Origin: Sesamum alatum
Lineage: Eukaryota > Streptophyta > Magnoliopsida > Lamiales > Pedaliaceae
Assembly: GCA_034509735.1 (NCBI GenBank)
Contig: JACGWO010000006.1
Coordinates: 35,519,141-35,583,140 of the forward strand
Direction of reading: 5' to 3'
DNA: 64,000 nucleotides
The notes below the pieces were generated by a model. It searched no databases, was not told the origin of the DNA, and worked only from the letters and a program-made list of their open reading frames with translations. Positions 19,643-32,892 of this stretch are shown piece after piece; the first letter of the stretch is position 1, and each line of letters opens with the position of its first letter. The position numbers and the translations under genes are program-made.

Positions 19643-22600
19643 ATGGGAAGTGCAGAGTACGAAATCCAGCAGCGTGTGGAGGTGGAAATACCACCAACAA
19701 AACCCTTCTTCCATTCACTAAAATCATCCCTCAAAGAGACTTTCTTCCCTGATGATCCTTTCAAGCAATTCAAGAACCAGCCAGTAGCAAGGAAATTCTT
19801 GCTGGGCTTGCAGTACTTCGTGCCTATACTCGAATGGGCTCCCCGCTACACTTTCGAATTCTTCAAAGCTGATTTCGTAGCAGGAATCACCATCGCCAGC
19901 CTTGCTGTGCCTCAGGGCATCAGCTACGCTGGTTTAGCAAATTTACCTCCAGTAATCGGCCTCTGTAAGTATTCAACACAAAGTTTAGAGTTCTTGTGCG
20001 TGTGTGTGTGTGTGTATGTGATGAATTCTTGGTGCAGATTCGAGCTTTGTGCCGCCGCTGATCTATGCAATGTTGGGGAGTTCAAGGGATTTGGCGGTCG
20101 GGACGGTGGCCGTTCCGTCGCTTCTGATTTCATCAATGCTGGGAAAGGAGGTTAATCCTCATCAGAACACTAAGCTCTATGTGCAGTTGGTTCTCACTGC
20201 TACTTTCTTTGCTGGAGTTTTCCAAGCAGCTTTAGGCTTGTTAAGGTGATTAATTAATTAGTATATTTCTTCTCAATCATGCTCCAATAATTAAGAACAG
20301 CGTCGCATGTGTATAACATTAATTACAATCTGGTTAGTTAATCTTGGATTAAACTAAGAACGATAATGGGATTAGTTATGTGGTTCGTGTTTAATCATAT
20401 CTGTCTACGGTGCAGTCTGATCTTTTATTACAAAATGATATATATTCGATACGTACGATACATGTCTGAAATAATATATTGAATGAGACAGTACTGATTT
20501 TCTCTAGTGTAAGGGATTTCCAAGAATCTACTGATGAAAAGAGTAGAATAAACAGATGGTAGAGACAAAAAATAAAGTTGAGGAAAGAACAAAGGTAGAT
20601 ATGAAAAGACAGTGGCATTGATGTGTTACCTTCCAACAATTTAGGTAACCACTGCTGTAAATTTGGTGATGATCATGTGGTTTGTAATCTTGCAGGCTTG
20701 GGTTCATAGTGGACTTTCTGTCACATGCAGCGATAGTGGGTTTTATGAGTGGGGCAGCCACTGTTGTGTGTTTGCAGCAATTGAAGGGCATTCTTGGACT
20801 AGTTCACTTTACTCATCAAGCTGACCTTGTCTCTGTCATGAAGTCTGTATTTAGCCAAATACATATGGTACGTGTATTGAATTTTCTGTTGCAAATTATA
20901 TTTTATCTCCTACTTCATTCAATATACAAACGTAACGTGTATAAAGATAACATCATGCATATTAATTACCATGTGTATGTGTAAGAATTGCGTGTTTTAG
21001 TACATGATGCTTTTTGGGACAGTTTTCTTAATTTAGTGTCTTGTGTATGTTTTGATGGTTGGTGATTCAGTGGAGATGGGAAAGTGGAGTACTGGGCTGC
21101 TGTTTCCTCTTGTTTCTCTTCACCACTAGATTCTTTGTAAGTAATTCAAGAGCTTCTCATACATGTTTTCTGGGCTTGTTTCAGATTCAATTATTTTCAG
21201 TAGAAGTTACTCTCTCTCATTATAAACTTTCTGGGCACAAAATGGTGAACAGAGCAGGAAAAAACCAGTGTTCTTCTGGATAAATGCTCTGGCGCCGCTA
21301 ACGTCTGTTATCATGGGAAGTCTTCTGGTTTATCTCACCCACGGAGAGAATCATGGCATAGAAATTGTGAGTCAGATCAGTTTCTCTTGCACAAGCACAT
21401 TGAAATAGAGCGACAGCGTTATCATCATATGAAGAACTAATACTTTCTTGGTTGGTGATGATTTTGATGTCCATTGTCACAGATTGGACACTTGAAGAAA
21501 GGGCTTAACCCACCATCACTGTCGGAGTTGGAGACTGCGTTTGGATCAACACATCTCACCACAGCAATCAAGACGGGAATCATTACCGGTGTTATTGCGC
21601 TTGCTGTAAGTAGCAACAAGCATCTAATGCTATAGACAGGGGTTTAAGGATTGTTATTAGGATGTTAGCCAATCATAGTCACCTATGTGGTAGAACACGC
21701 ACGGCACCCACCATACATGGTTAGTTGTGACTGTCTCGAGAGTCTGAATCTCAGAGCCTCTTAAATTTTTCCTGGGATTTCCCAGGAAGACAAAAGTTCC
21801 CAATACAACATAAAAATTTGATAATAATCGTCTGTGGAACAGTCAAATTGACAATGACAACCATACAGGAAGGAATAGCTGTGGGGAGAAGCTTTGCAGT
21901 ATTCAAAAGCTACCACATTGATGGAAACAAAGAGATGATTGCAATAGGAATGATGAACATAGTAGGTTCCTGCACATCTTGCTACTTAACCACAGGTATC
22001 TGTCCTCAAGAAATGTTCACAGTCAAGGCAATTTTCTAAGTATTTCTGCCTATCTAACGTTATCCGTAACATTTCCAGGGCCGTTCTCGAGGACAGCAGT
22101 AAACTTCAACGCAGGATGCAAAACTGCAGTTTCCAACATTGTGATGGCAACTGCAGTGATGATAACCTTACTATTCCTCACACCGTTATTCTACTACACA
22201 CCCCTCGTCGTGCTATCTGCCATAATTATAACCGCTATGGTCAGTCTTATAGACTATGAAGCTGCCATCCACCTATGGGGCCTTGACAAGTTCGACTTCA
22301 TCGTGTGCATAAGTGCATACGTTGGAGTCGTCTTTGGCAGCGTCGAAACTGGACTAGTGATTGCGGTATGTGAAAAGATATAACTACTACTTAGTCATGC
22401 CACATACTGATTTCTTATATTCTTATTCAAGAGATGTTTTTATTTGTGATAGGTAGCAATATCCCTGCTTCGCATACTTCTGTTTGTAGCAAGGCCGAAA
22501 ACTTCCATCATGGGTGAAATTCCTAATTCCATGACCTATAGAAGCATTGAACAATACCCAAAGGCAAATTTGGTACCTGGAATTCTCATCCTTCACATTA

Positions 22601-23250
22601 ATGCTCCGGTTTACTTTGCCAATGCCAGTTACCTAAGAGAGAGGTATATAAACTGCATGCAAAAAGATGTCAACTGGATTCCAAGCTTAAAAATACTCAC
22701 ATGAACTGATAATGTTCTCAGGATCTCAAGATGGATAGATGAAGAGGAAGACAAACTAAAATATTCAGCAAATGACTTGCAATACGTTGTGTTAGATATG
22801 AGTGGTAAGTGTTCGACTATTATACGTCTCCAGTAATTCATTTAGTGAATCTACACAAGTTGCTTAAGATATATGATCAAACAGCTGTTGGAAGTATTGA
22901 TACAAGTGGAATCAGTATGCTTGAAGAAATCAAGAGAAATGCTGACAGAAGATGCATTAAGGTACATGATGTTCATCTTAACAAGCTGTTGATTCTTTAA
23001 CTTGCTTATTTAATATTTGTATGCTAATTTTACTAGCTAACCCTCTGCTTGTTATAATGCTCAGCTTGTATTAGCTAACCCTGGAGGAGAAGTAATGAAG
23101 AAGTTAGACAAATCAAAGTTCATAGACACAATTGGGCAGGAGTGGATCTACGTAACCGTTGGGGAAGCAGTGAATGCTTGCAACTTTATGCTTCAAACAT
23201 GCAAGCCAAAAACTAAGGCAGTTAATGAGGAGGCAGATGATAAAGTTTGA
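19643..23250 (+). CDS. SULTR3;1: SULTR3-type sulfate/proton symporter, 12 exons, 651 aa
   Basis: Exons: 19643-19964, 20038-20245, 20696-20867, 21071-21136, 21253-21366, 21483-21605, 21869-21995, 22079-22365, 22453-22643, 22722-22804, 22885-22961, 23065-23250. All introns are GT-AG and phases agree, giving 652 codons including TGA. The protein follows the SLC26/SULTR plan: cytosolic N-terminus with FFPDDPFKQFKNQP, a first membrane block containing GITIASLAVPQGISYA, the signature SSRDLAVGTVAVPS, ten or more membrane helices, then a C-terminal STAS domain (roughly residues 510-640) with the VGSIDTSGISMLEEIK helix. Length is close to Arabidopsis SULTR3;1 (about 658 aa). Family members move sulfate with protons; SULTR3 proteins are reported in the plastid envelope. 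The exact SULTR3 subgroup (3;1 or 3;2) needs a tree. Intact, no odd residues noticed. Confidence 0.93.
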
Positions 23251-24934
23251 TATGGCAGAAAGTTCCCTATAAAACCAAATTTTAACTGGGATTCGGTTTT
23301 CGTCCTCAACAAGAGGAACCATTTCTACAGGGGATGTGAACTTCCATATGTTACCCTGCAATTAGAGCCTTAGGAGCTTGTCTTTTGTTATTTAGTGAAT
23401 CATCAAGCTCATGGTTGGAAAAAAGTGCGATCATTTAGGGAAATATCGTAAAGAGAGATTCCCTAAACAGCTATTAGATCTATGTTATGGTTCATTCTCT
23501 CCTCAAAGCATTTCAGGGGGAATTTTGTTAAATCAAGTGTTCTGCTCAATTATGCTCTCCCAATCTTGGCTGATGGTGAATGAAGCAAGTGACTTGTAAA
23601 GCACTGTACTAATAATGTGAAAGCACATAATAGCGACTCAAAGCGTCGCTTCAATTGTCTATCTACATAGACCAAGCTAGCACATGATAGGGACTTAGAA
23701 GATTAACTTCGCTCGTTTATCCAGGTTCCAAGCCTGGCCTAACCTGTTGGCACTAATCATATATATATGGTCTGAGCTAGATTAAGCTGTGGAAAACAAG
23801 AAACTATGAGCTTAATTCAAAATCCTATTTGAACCGCCGCTTATATAAGTTAATTTCAAGGCTTTTAAAGTATATGGTCCTGTTACAGAGCTGAGAGCTT
23901 GAGTTGGTGCCAAATTTTTCAAGCAAGAACCTTTTTTATCTCTAGATTGTTTTTGGGTGCAGGTAGTCTTTAAGATCAACCTAACAGGCCAACATGCAAG
24001 TCCATAAGCCTCTTGCTAAGCTCATAAAGACCTGCTCAGAGGAAAAACTTCCACTCAAACAGCTAAGTTATTATCGATGATGGCTATTAGACAAAATTAG
24101 TATTCTGCATATGGCCATAACAATTGTAGGCTCATACTTCTTTGAACTGGAAGAGTTACAAGACAAACTTGGTTGAAATAAGGTAACCTTCTCTAAATGA
24201 CTTAGTAGATGAGAGTTTCTCTAATTTGAAGCCAGATGGAAGACTTGTTAGGTTCCATGTATCACAATAAATGGTCAAAATTTGCACTTAACATGTCAAA
24301 TTCCTTTGCTTGGTTAAGAGGTTAAAGCATTTTTTTCCTGTCTATCCGTAGACACTAAAGCATCTATATATGTAATGGAACTTCAGTTGTAACACCGAAA
24401 TTTCTAGTGGTTGGATGGAACTGATGGTGAGTGATACTGTTTCCCAATATTTAAAGAGCTGCAAGTATCAGCATTACATGAAGACAAGTAAATTTCAAGA
24501 CAAATGAACTGTTACTCCAAATCTTCCATTAATGTTCTATAACATTTTGGCCCGTAGATCAAGAGGCTCAAAAATAGGAACATGTAATTTCACAGGCAAA
24601 CCCAGAAAGGAATTCCAGCCTATGCTACCGAAAAGACCAATTCATATCACACAAGCAACAAAATTGCCACAATGAAATTTGTTTTTCCTACAATCAAAGC
24701 CTTCATGAAGCGCAACCACTCCAGTGGATCCAGAAAATTTTACCTATTTTTAGGAAGAACCTGAATCTCGACGATTGTTGGGTAAGGATTCTTACAACCA
24801 AGCTGGAGATTGACATACAGGATCACCATCACCCGCATAATGTCTATTCTACTTCTGACAAAACAGTTCCATGATTTGACTACCTGTTCCTCCGACCCTT
24901 CATCCAGGATAAAGTACATTGTTCGTGCATATAT
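23251..24934. other. Intergenic space between convergent genes
   Basis: The first part is the 3' UTR of the sulfate transporter; the last part (24740-24934) could be the 3' UTR of the TPR gene. In between I see no ORF with homology and no repeat. No clear polyadenylation signal could be assigned. Confidence 0.4.
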
Positions 24935-27900
24935 CTATCCTTGCTTGAATACACGAGGCAGAATTTCATGCACACCAATATCCAGTGTAACAGGATCCCT
25001 GGTAATAAATTTGGTTAATAAGGATGTTAGTCATCAATAATTAACTCCATTTCTCAATTAATATATGGGCCAACTTCCCTATAATATTACAGTAAACAGT
25101 CATAACATTCTCAGAGTTGTGTATCATCTTAATACTCAAATTTCTAAGTTGACCTTGATGCATCATTAAGCAATACTAAATATCTGCATGACTAAAAGGA
25201 CTGGTTCCAACGTGATCCAGTTGGGTTGCAAGTACACGGTGTATGAGGTAAGGATACATGGATGGACTATAAATCCATCAGTCAATACAACCAAATCATA
25301 CACTTTTCTTATGCCCATATTAATGTCTGTGAGCACATGTTTGAAATGTCTGGGTGCACACACACACACATATGTAATATGAGGTAAGTGGAGAGACCTG
25401 CACAAGGTTTGGCCCTTCTCGGTGGAACTGGGAATGAACCATATTTTCCTCAATGAAGGTGATTCAAATTGAAAAAAGAAACCATCATTCTGTCCGTGCT
25501 TCCATTTCCTTGATCCTTGGCCTTTCCACACCTATATTTACACAGACAACAGCAGAATACGTGTTCAATTTTGCAGGATGGCAAAAATTGCAGGAGAACA
25601 GACTTAAATGATAAGATGTTCTTTTGAAGTTAATCCAGCAGAAGAAATTTTGTGGAGACAAGAACCATATTGTTACAAAATCAACAACATAAAAAATTTC
25701 AAGCTAATTCGACGCACAAAACAGAACCAAACTCATAAGACACAAATTAATAACTTAAGTTAACACAGACCAAGAAAGTTTATGGGAACAAGAACCATCT
25801 TGAATTACACTATTACAAAATCAATTCAATAAAAAAAATCTTCCAAATTCAACAGACAAAACACAGTCCAACTCATGAAATACAAATTAATATCTTACTT
25901 CATAGATTTCTAAGCTGCTGCTGCTGAGAACTTAATTTCTTTCATTTCTTGCCCACTTTAATGAAATACCATAAAAGCAAAACAACTATCAAGCAATGGT
26001 AAGTCTGGAAACTCAGGACTCACAACACCAAACTTCTCGTGTTTGCATTAAGACTATCAAGCGTAAATACCAAGTATCTCCTACCAGCCAAATCCAAATC
26101 TACAGATTAGAGTTGCCAGTTCCAAATAGGTTCGAACTCCTCCAAGGCGTTCAACTTGCCGAGGTATATATGCATCTTAAACGTTCGAGCTAAAGAGAAA
26201 GGATGCCTCATGGAAATTGAACATTACCCTAAGATAGGACATTATACAACCAAAGAAAAGCTTACGGAAGTTATTACGTTACCTGGGGGTAGGATATTAA
26301 ACTTTTTGGTGCCACTAGGCAAGCAGCTTGAGAGAAAGAATCCTCAGCATACTGCCTGAGGAATGAAAAACAATTGCCGTGCGTATGGGGTGATTCAAAT
26401 GCCTGTAAAGTAGCATAAGGTTATACTTTTATTCAAATTATTTGCGCAATGATGTTTTAGATGATGAAAGCAGATGCCAAGTCGAGTAAAACTTTACTCG
26501 AGTCAGATCCATGCACAAATGAGAACAAAGGTCTCAGATATTTATGTCAAAAAAAGAGGATGAAACATGAGCAGGGCTGCAAAACCATTTAAGTAGAAGG
26601 ATAAACACCTTATCAATATTAACCACTGGGGCATATTTTTCAGTATCTGTTTTATCCTTGTGAAGTAGGAAATAAACTCTAGGATCCACAGTAGACTTTT
26701 CATGCCATGATTTTACAGCACTCTCCATTGTTTCAACAAGAAAAGAGAAAATCTCCTTCCAACTGTCTTCAGCTCCATACTTCGCAGACTGCAGAAATAG
26801 AAACCAATTTCAGTCAATATCAATGAACATCAGTGTGCCTAATGGTAATCAAATGATCATGAGTAGACATCCAAGAGAAATTTCAGTATCCAAAAGAATG
26901 TAAAGTGGGCATATTGAATGTTATTCGGGCCCTTGTGCATGAGTCATTCATGCAGAACCCATCAATCCACTCTTAAAAACTCCAACACATCCTCCAAATT
27001 GAAGGAAAAATTGTGAAAAATTGAAAATATCATAGCAATTCACGATTCATCTGAAAATGACATAGCAGAGAAGGTATTGGATGTAGTAGTGCCACTAAGT
27101 TTGGAGCCACCAAAGGCATGTTCCGTGAAATACAAAATTTATGTGAGTACTTACGAGCTCACTTTTCACGGAATCCAAATGTTTTGACATATCCACATTT
27201 GACCTCATAGTTTCCACTTCTTGCGCACGTTTTTTATCTCTTGCCAACTGCGTGAGCCTCTTGATCTTTTTTGACACCTCAGAACTCTGAGAGTTGTATT
27301 TCAAGGCAACTTGGAAAGCAGCTAAGGCCTGCACAACAACTCTTGAAAATCGGTATTTTGGTGTCTAATTTGCTGAAAAGAGTGCTTGTGAACTATAAAA
27401 TAACATACATCTTCATATCGTTCCATAGCTTCTAAGACGCATCCTTTCCTGAAATAACCCTGCAGAAGCAATCAGTGGCATTTGATATGCAAAAGGCACG
27501 AAACTATGAGATAAAAATGATTAATGCCTAAAAAGTGCACCTTTTCCCAATCTGGTTTCAAACTGATAGTTGTCTCAGCATCAGCAAGTGCTTTGTTAAG
27601 TTTTACCAAGTGCAGAAATGCAGCAGCGCGATTACTGGTAAGGAGCATATTAAATATGTAAGGAAACAGTTAATGATAGGAAAAGACATAGTATCTTCTG
27701 CAAGAGTTAATATAACACGGGCAGAAAAGCAAAAGCTATCCTCTAGAAACCACAAATGCTAATGAACTGAAATAGAAGAAGAAAGAGAAAAGGAGGACAC
27801 AAAAAGAAACATGGGAGAAAGGGTAGCAGCAGTAAAAGCAGAGCAGATTCAGTTATACCACATGACTTCTCAGGTCATTCAAGCACCTATTCTTTTCAAG

Positions 27901-28877
27901 GATACTGCACACAAATTTGGTCGTAGAGATAGCAACTGCAAATAATTTAGTCGGATCTTTCCATGATTCATCTAGTTCAGGAATCTTGTTGTTTCGGAAA
28001 GTGCACATTATGAATCTTATCACAAATAAAATGCATATTTCTTTGTCCTTCCGAAACTATGATTCTGTACTTCAAGAGATGCCTAAATCATGTTCAAATA
28101 TGCTTTATAATGTGCTTTGGCCTTTTAAGGTTCTCTCCCGAAGCACTTCAACCTTACATAGCTGAAAGGAATCTATTAAGCAGCAAAGATACTCTTTCCT
28201 TCCCATATGGAAGCAAAAATACAACCTTTCTATGCAGCTCAACTAGACCCGTTTGACGCCGCTTACCAACATCCTAAAAAAGCACAAGAACACAGAGCAA
28301 CCGGAAAAGTGCATTATTCCACTACATTCTATGTTGAGACACCAAACGAAGATTAATCTTGGAAAAAGATCAAAAGAAAATCTCAATGAAGGAAAAACAG
28401 TAACTAAACATAACTAACTTAAGAGTTTAGAAAGTAAAATCATTAAGTAAAAGAAAGACGACTCCGAAGACCGACATTGCAAACTTGAAGCAGCAACTAA
28501 TGTATACCTCACGCAAAATACGAGGAATACATAAAGAAAAAACAACAATGTGAATAATTATCCGCATAAATTGACATACGTACACTTGGATAACAACACA
28601 AGAAGCCAAATGAACAACAGTTAAACCAAAAATTCAATCTTGAACTCAAACAGAAACTACAAGCTACCCTCAAAAAGACCCAGACAAGAAGCTTCAAGTG
28701 GGCCTGCACAGAAATGGGGTTGCGCACTTAATACCTATAAAGAGTGGGATTAGAGGGGTCCTGCTTAATAGCCTGAGTATACAAAGCTGCAGCTTTGAGA
28801 TAATTCCCCGCTTTGAAAAACTCATTTCCCTGATCTTTCAGTGAAATCTCTGCCGCTTTTTCCCCCGATTCTCCCAT
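24935..28877 (-). CDS. TPR3: TPR carboxylate-clamp protein (TPR3-like co-chaperone), 8 exons, 319 aa
   Basis: Exons on the minus strand in order: 28877-28735, 27634-27541, 27459-27409, 27328-27155, 26788-26609, 26402-26283, 25531-25398, 24998-24935. Phases agree and give 319 codons plus TAG at 24935-24937. Residues about 10-115 form three TPR motifs (EFFKAGNYLKAAALYTQAI, then NRAAAFLHLVKLNKALADAE, then GYFRKGCVLEAMERYEDA). The five carboxylate-clamp residues that hold the EEVD tail of Hsp70/Hsp90 are present: K14, N18, N49, K79, R83. The C-terminal half is a plant-specific region (VYFLLHKDK, HTHGNCFSFLRQYAE, VWKGQGSRKWKHG). It resembles Arabidopsis TPR3 (At1g04190) as I remember it, of similar length. 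The symbol is therefore tentative. A TTAGGGTTT element lies upstream near 28936. The frame stays open for 64 codons beyond the TAG (see findings). Confidence 0.85.
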
Positions 28878-29417
28878 TTTTCCTTTAATTCGACTAGTAA
28901 TTAACACTGTTCTTCTACCTTGATCTGGGTTTTGCTTAGGGTTTCTGATATTCTAGCTTTCTTGATTTGCTTGCTAGCTTCCTGTTCTATTCCTCTAGTA
29001 CACGAAGCAAACAAACGTGCAACTGAGTTCATAAATCGTGGTTGATATCTGAAATCGTGTCTCACTAAGAAAAGTTACAATTCCTGGAAATTATTTACCT
29101 CAATTCTCTCATCCCAAGATTACACTTTGTGACCACGACCAAATTCTCACTCTCTTTTTTTTTAATTTTAATTCAATATTTACCATAAAGGAAATAAAAC
29201 TAACTTGGTCTTATTATCTTTATAATATGCAATATGCATTGTTAATGTAGAATTCTCCAATCATTTTATTCCGTAAAAAATTGATTTAAAAGATTTTATA
29301 GTAGAATTATGGTTTAAAATTTTAAATTAACCTATTTTTTGTCCAAAAAAAAAAAAAATCAAAGTAACTCTCTTGGAGGCCTAATGTAATTTATTAGATA
29401 CTTTTAATTTGTATATC
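28878..29417 (-). promoter_or_regulatory. 5' leader and promoter region of the TPR gene
   Basis: Directly upstream of the minus-strand ATG. TAGGGTTT at about 28937 (AAACCCTA on the coding strand) is a telo-box-like element often found in promoters of housekeeping and growth genes. No clear TATA box. Past about 29150 the sequence is AT-rich and featureless. Confidence 0.4.
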
Positions 29418-30150
29418 AAGATGCGTAGTGGGTCGGGTTGGATTGGATAAAAATGATGGGTTAGTCCAATCCAAACCCGTTTTGGATCGAGTTGGTCCTA
29501 GGCCGATCCCTGGGGTCAATACTTATGACCGGTCCAACCCAATTGTCTAGGACCTCATAGTCTTAGATCGAGTCTGAGTCGGACTTGTTGTGCCATCTTT
29601 TTTTCTTTTAATAATGCATGGTATATATTTTTAATTTTATTCTTCTAAATTGAATATTTTTATAAGTTTTTTAATATTTAAACTCAACTTTTTATATTTA
29701 TTGTTTTACTTCTAAATGTTTAGTAAATTAATTATTTGTTATTTTTTTAAAATTATTTTAAATTCTTTTCAAATTTGTTATTATCTAAGTTTTATTATTG
29801 TAAGCTTGTTAGTCAAATTATTGTTTAAGTTTATTATATAGTCTATACTATTTTCTTTCTAGTTATAAAATTTTTTGTGATTTAATTTATTATTTATTTA
29901 TTTCATACAATAATATTAAAATTTAATTAATTATTTAAAGAACACCTCAATTCTATTGAAAAAAATGTCTCGTCTGGGCCTCAACCGGGACGGTCAATAA
30001 TTGGGCCTAGGTTTAGAAATGGATCCAATTGGGGGTCATTGGAAGGTCCAAGACCAGCCATGAACAATAGTGGGCCAAGCTTGGACCGTGTTTTTTCGGG
30101 TTGATCCGTGTCGGGCCTAGATCGTCCGACATATTGAAAATGCTAAGTCA
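29418..30150 (+). mobile_element. Non-autonomous hAT-like element, copy A
   Basis: Starts with AAGATGCGTAGTGGGTCGGG, typical of plant elements whose ends are rich in GGGTCGGGTTGG/GGCCGATCC. It has an AT-rich centre (CTAATAATGCATG-type, then GCTTGTTAGTCAAATTATTG) and a GC-rich right end (GGTCCAAGACCAGCCATGAA). It aligns along its whole length with the inverted copy B at 32129-32892. No transposase. Edges are approximate. Confidence 0.55.
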
Positions 30151-30578
30151 TAAAGATCTTATTATCCATGCTAGGAGGTTATGATGGTGTTTGCAAAGGC
30201 TTAAAATAAGCTATTATTAGCTTATTGCTGAAAATAGTATTCCATTTTTACCTTTCACTTTTGAATTGTTTAAATTAAATTGATTTAAGCCATAAGGTAT
30301 AAGCATTTTCCCTATCAACTTATGTAGCTTATTGATAAAACTGTAAGTATTAAGATGTTTTTTCAAATATTTTAATTTCAAGTTTTTTTCACTATTGTTT
30401 CCAAATAATTTCAACTTTTACTATTGTTTAACTTATATTTAATTTCCACCAAAAAAACAAAAGCAATTGCAAACACTCTTATTTTAAGAGTAATGGTATA
30501 TATTTATTTGTTTACCTGATAAAATTTTGGTGATATAAACAACATAGAAACTCTTCATGTACATGATAATTGTTTTAG

Positions 30579-31728
30579 GGTTAATATCATACACCCCACA
30601 CGTACGAGAGGTTTTGCACTTTGACCTCCAACATTTTTATTTATTTATTTATTTGACAATCAACCACGCCAACCTTTCCTTTGTAGCAATTTTTTTCTTT
30701 TTTTCACTTTTTATTTATTTTTTTGACAATCAACCACGCCAACTTTTCCTTCGTAGCAATTTTTTTCTTTTTTTCACTTTTTGGAGAATAAAAATGGGAA
30801 TATTTTGAGTACGTGAACACACACGCCCAAAGTCGATTTAGTGTCGGGTAAAAGGATAATTTCACACTCTAATTTAAACAAAAAAAAAAAATCCAAAAAT
30901 GAAGGTCGTCTTCTTCATCTACTTACTGTTGCCACCTTCACCGCGAACAATTCAAGAATCTATTTGTCGGAGCCAAAATAATACGACACCTTTAAATTCA
31001 AGAACCCATCTACCAAAGCTACAAATTCAATAACCCATTTTCAGCTACGAAAATCAAAGCCTCTTTGAATGAATATTATGGAACCTCACAAACCCAAGTT
31101 AATGGCAGCACGATTGAATCGTTTCACTTTAATGTTTCTTCCTACTGTTGATTTTTCAGCTTCGCTTCGTTGGGAACAATTTCGGGGCGAGTGGGCACTA
31201 TGTGGTTTCGATTAGCTCCGTGGTAGTTGGGGCGGTGATACAGCGGCGGCAAGGGAAGACGGTAGATGTCTTATGGGGTTAACTTATTGGGGAGAATGGA
31301 GAAATTGGAGGAATATTTGCAGTGATGGAGGGGGAAGACGGAGATGGGCAGAGACGGTGAGAAAATGGTGGATTGGGCGTGGAGGCGATGGGAAGATGGC
31401 AATAGGCAAATGGTGGAGTAGGCTGTTGTAGGAAGATGGAGGTGGTCGGTAACGGCGGATGAGGAAGATGATCTTGATTTTTTTTAGGTTTTTTCCCTTC
31501 TTTTTGTCTTTCTTTTTTTTTAAATCGCAGAGTGAAATTACAAATTTATCCTGCCCTAAGTTCATCTAAAGCGCATGTGTTCACGTAGTCGGAATATTCC
31601 TGTTTTATTCACCGAAAAGCGAAGAAAAGAACAATTAAGTGATACAAAAATCAAAGGTTTAGTGGTCGAGTGGTAAAAAAATGATTGGGGAGTAAAGTGC
31701 AAAACCCCTTATGTCTCAGCTATTGACC
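30579..31728. mobile_element. MULE-like element with long terminal inverted repeats
   Basis: The outer ends GGTTAATATCATACACCCC and (complement of the right end) GGTCAATAGCTGAGACATAA are similar and both lead into GGTTTTGCACTTT. The inner part of the arms also matches: GAATAAAAATGGGAATATTT plus ACGTGAACACACACGC on the left, and GCGCATGTGTTCACGTAGTC plus GGAATATTCCTGTTTTATTC on the right. Arms are about 250 bp. Flanks TTGTTTTAG and TTATTTTAA agree at 7 of 9 positions, consistent with a decayed 9-bp Mutator duplication. The less AT-rich interior (30900-31490) has no recognisable gene but could be captured host sequence. Confidence 0.6.
30645..30782 (+). repeat. Tandem duplication within the left arm of the MULE-like element
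   Basis: A unit of about 72 bp (TTTGACAATCAACCACGCCA, then TTTCCTTYGTAGCAATTTTT and TTCTTTTTTTCACTTTTT) occurs twice back to back with only a few changes. Confidence 0.85.
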
Positions 31729-32128
31729 TTATTTTAAAATAATAATAATAATAATAATAAGATTATTTTTTAAAAGGAAAATGAAATTTGTATATGTAGT
31801 AACTTTTTTCACAATTTAATATTTTTTGAGAACCATTGTAGAGATTAAAAAGAATTATAACTAAACTATCCAATATCAATATTTATACACATATACCATT
31901 GGAGACACTAATGGCAAAATACCTTGTGTTTATTAATAACGACATACATACCTCAAAACCTAAATCCTATATATTTTGACACAACAACATATCATTAGAC
32001 CTTATCAATTATTTGTCACGAAGCCAATCTATTAATTAACCTTGTCCATACATCTAAAATCCACAATCATAAAATAGCCAACTAAAATAATATATGCCGT
32101 CTAAGGTTAAATTATGATACTGGATCAA
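31729..32128. other. Gene-free stretch with an AAT-type microsatellite
   Basis: AATAATAATAAT repeats lie at about 31739-31760. The remainder is AT-rich with nothing recognisable. Confidence 0.45.
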
Positions 32129-32892
32129 GGTGTATAATGGGTTGGCTAGGCTTGCAACTGGCGTGGATCAATTTGAAAAAGCCCGGTCTATGACTAGTCC
32201 ATTACTATTCATGGTCGGTTTTGGAGTAGTTTTGGACCTTTAAATATGTCCCAGTTGGGTTCATTTTTAAACACAAATTCAATCCATGAACTAGTCCGAT
32301 TAAGGCCCGAAACAGGCTCGGATGTGCTTTTCTTTTTAAGAAATTGATGTATTTTTTGAACAAATTATTTAAATTTATGGTTGACTTATGAAATAAATAA
32401 TTAATAAATTAAATCACATAAATTTATAACTAGAAAAAATAATAATTAAAACTATATAATAACTTAAATAATAATTTGACTAACAAGTTTACAATATTAA
32501 CTTAGATAATAACAATTTAAAAAGGACTTCAATTAAACTTTGAAAAATAATAAATAAAGAGTATTATTGAATTAATGTAAAAATTTAGAAGTGAAACAAT
32601 TTAAAATCTACTAGAATTGTTAACTTTGAATAACAAAATAAAAATTAAATAACATGTATTATTAGAATAAATAAAAAGGAATGGGCCCAACAGGCCTGGC
32701 ACAAGGAGAAAAAGAATAGTCTGGCATAGGACTAGGTGGTCATTGGCGATTAGATCGGACTGGTCCCAGGTATCAATACTTGGGACCGACCCAAGACCAG
32801 TCTGATCCTAAATGGGGTTGGGCTGAATCAGCCCATTTTTTATTGGGTTAATTAATCTTGAATTGAATTGCCCAATTCGACGCACTATACAT
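32129..32892 (-). mobile_element. Non-autonomous hAT-like element, copy B (inverted relative to copy A)
   Basis: Ends are GGTGTATAATGGGTTGG on the left and GCACTATACATC on the right, which are inverse to each other. The reverse complement follows copy A throughout: GGTCGGTCCCAAGTATTGAT beside GGTCAATACTTATGACCGG, TTGTGCCAGGCC beside TTGTGCCATC, then the same AT-rich centre. No ORF. Confidence 0.55.

Noticed and set aside
23700..23760. GGTTCCAAGCCTGG near the end of the sulfate transporter gene as a tRNA-like box B.
   Set aside because: No paired stems and no A-tail nearby; a chance match.
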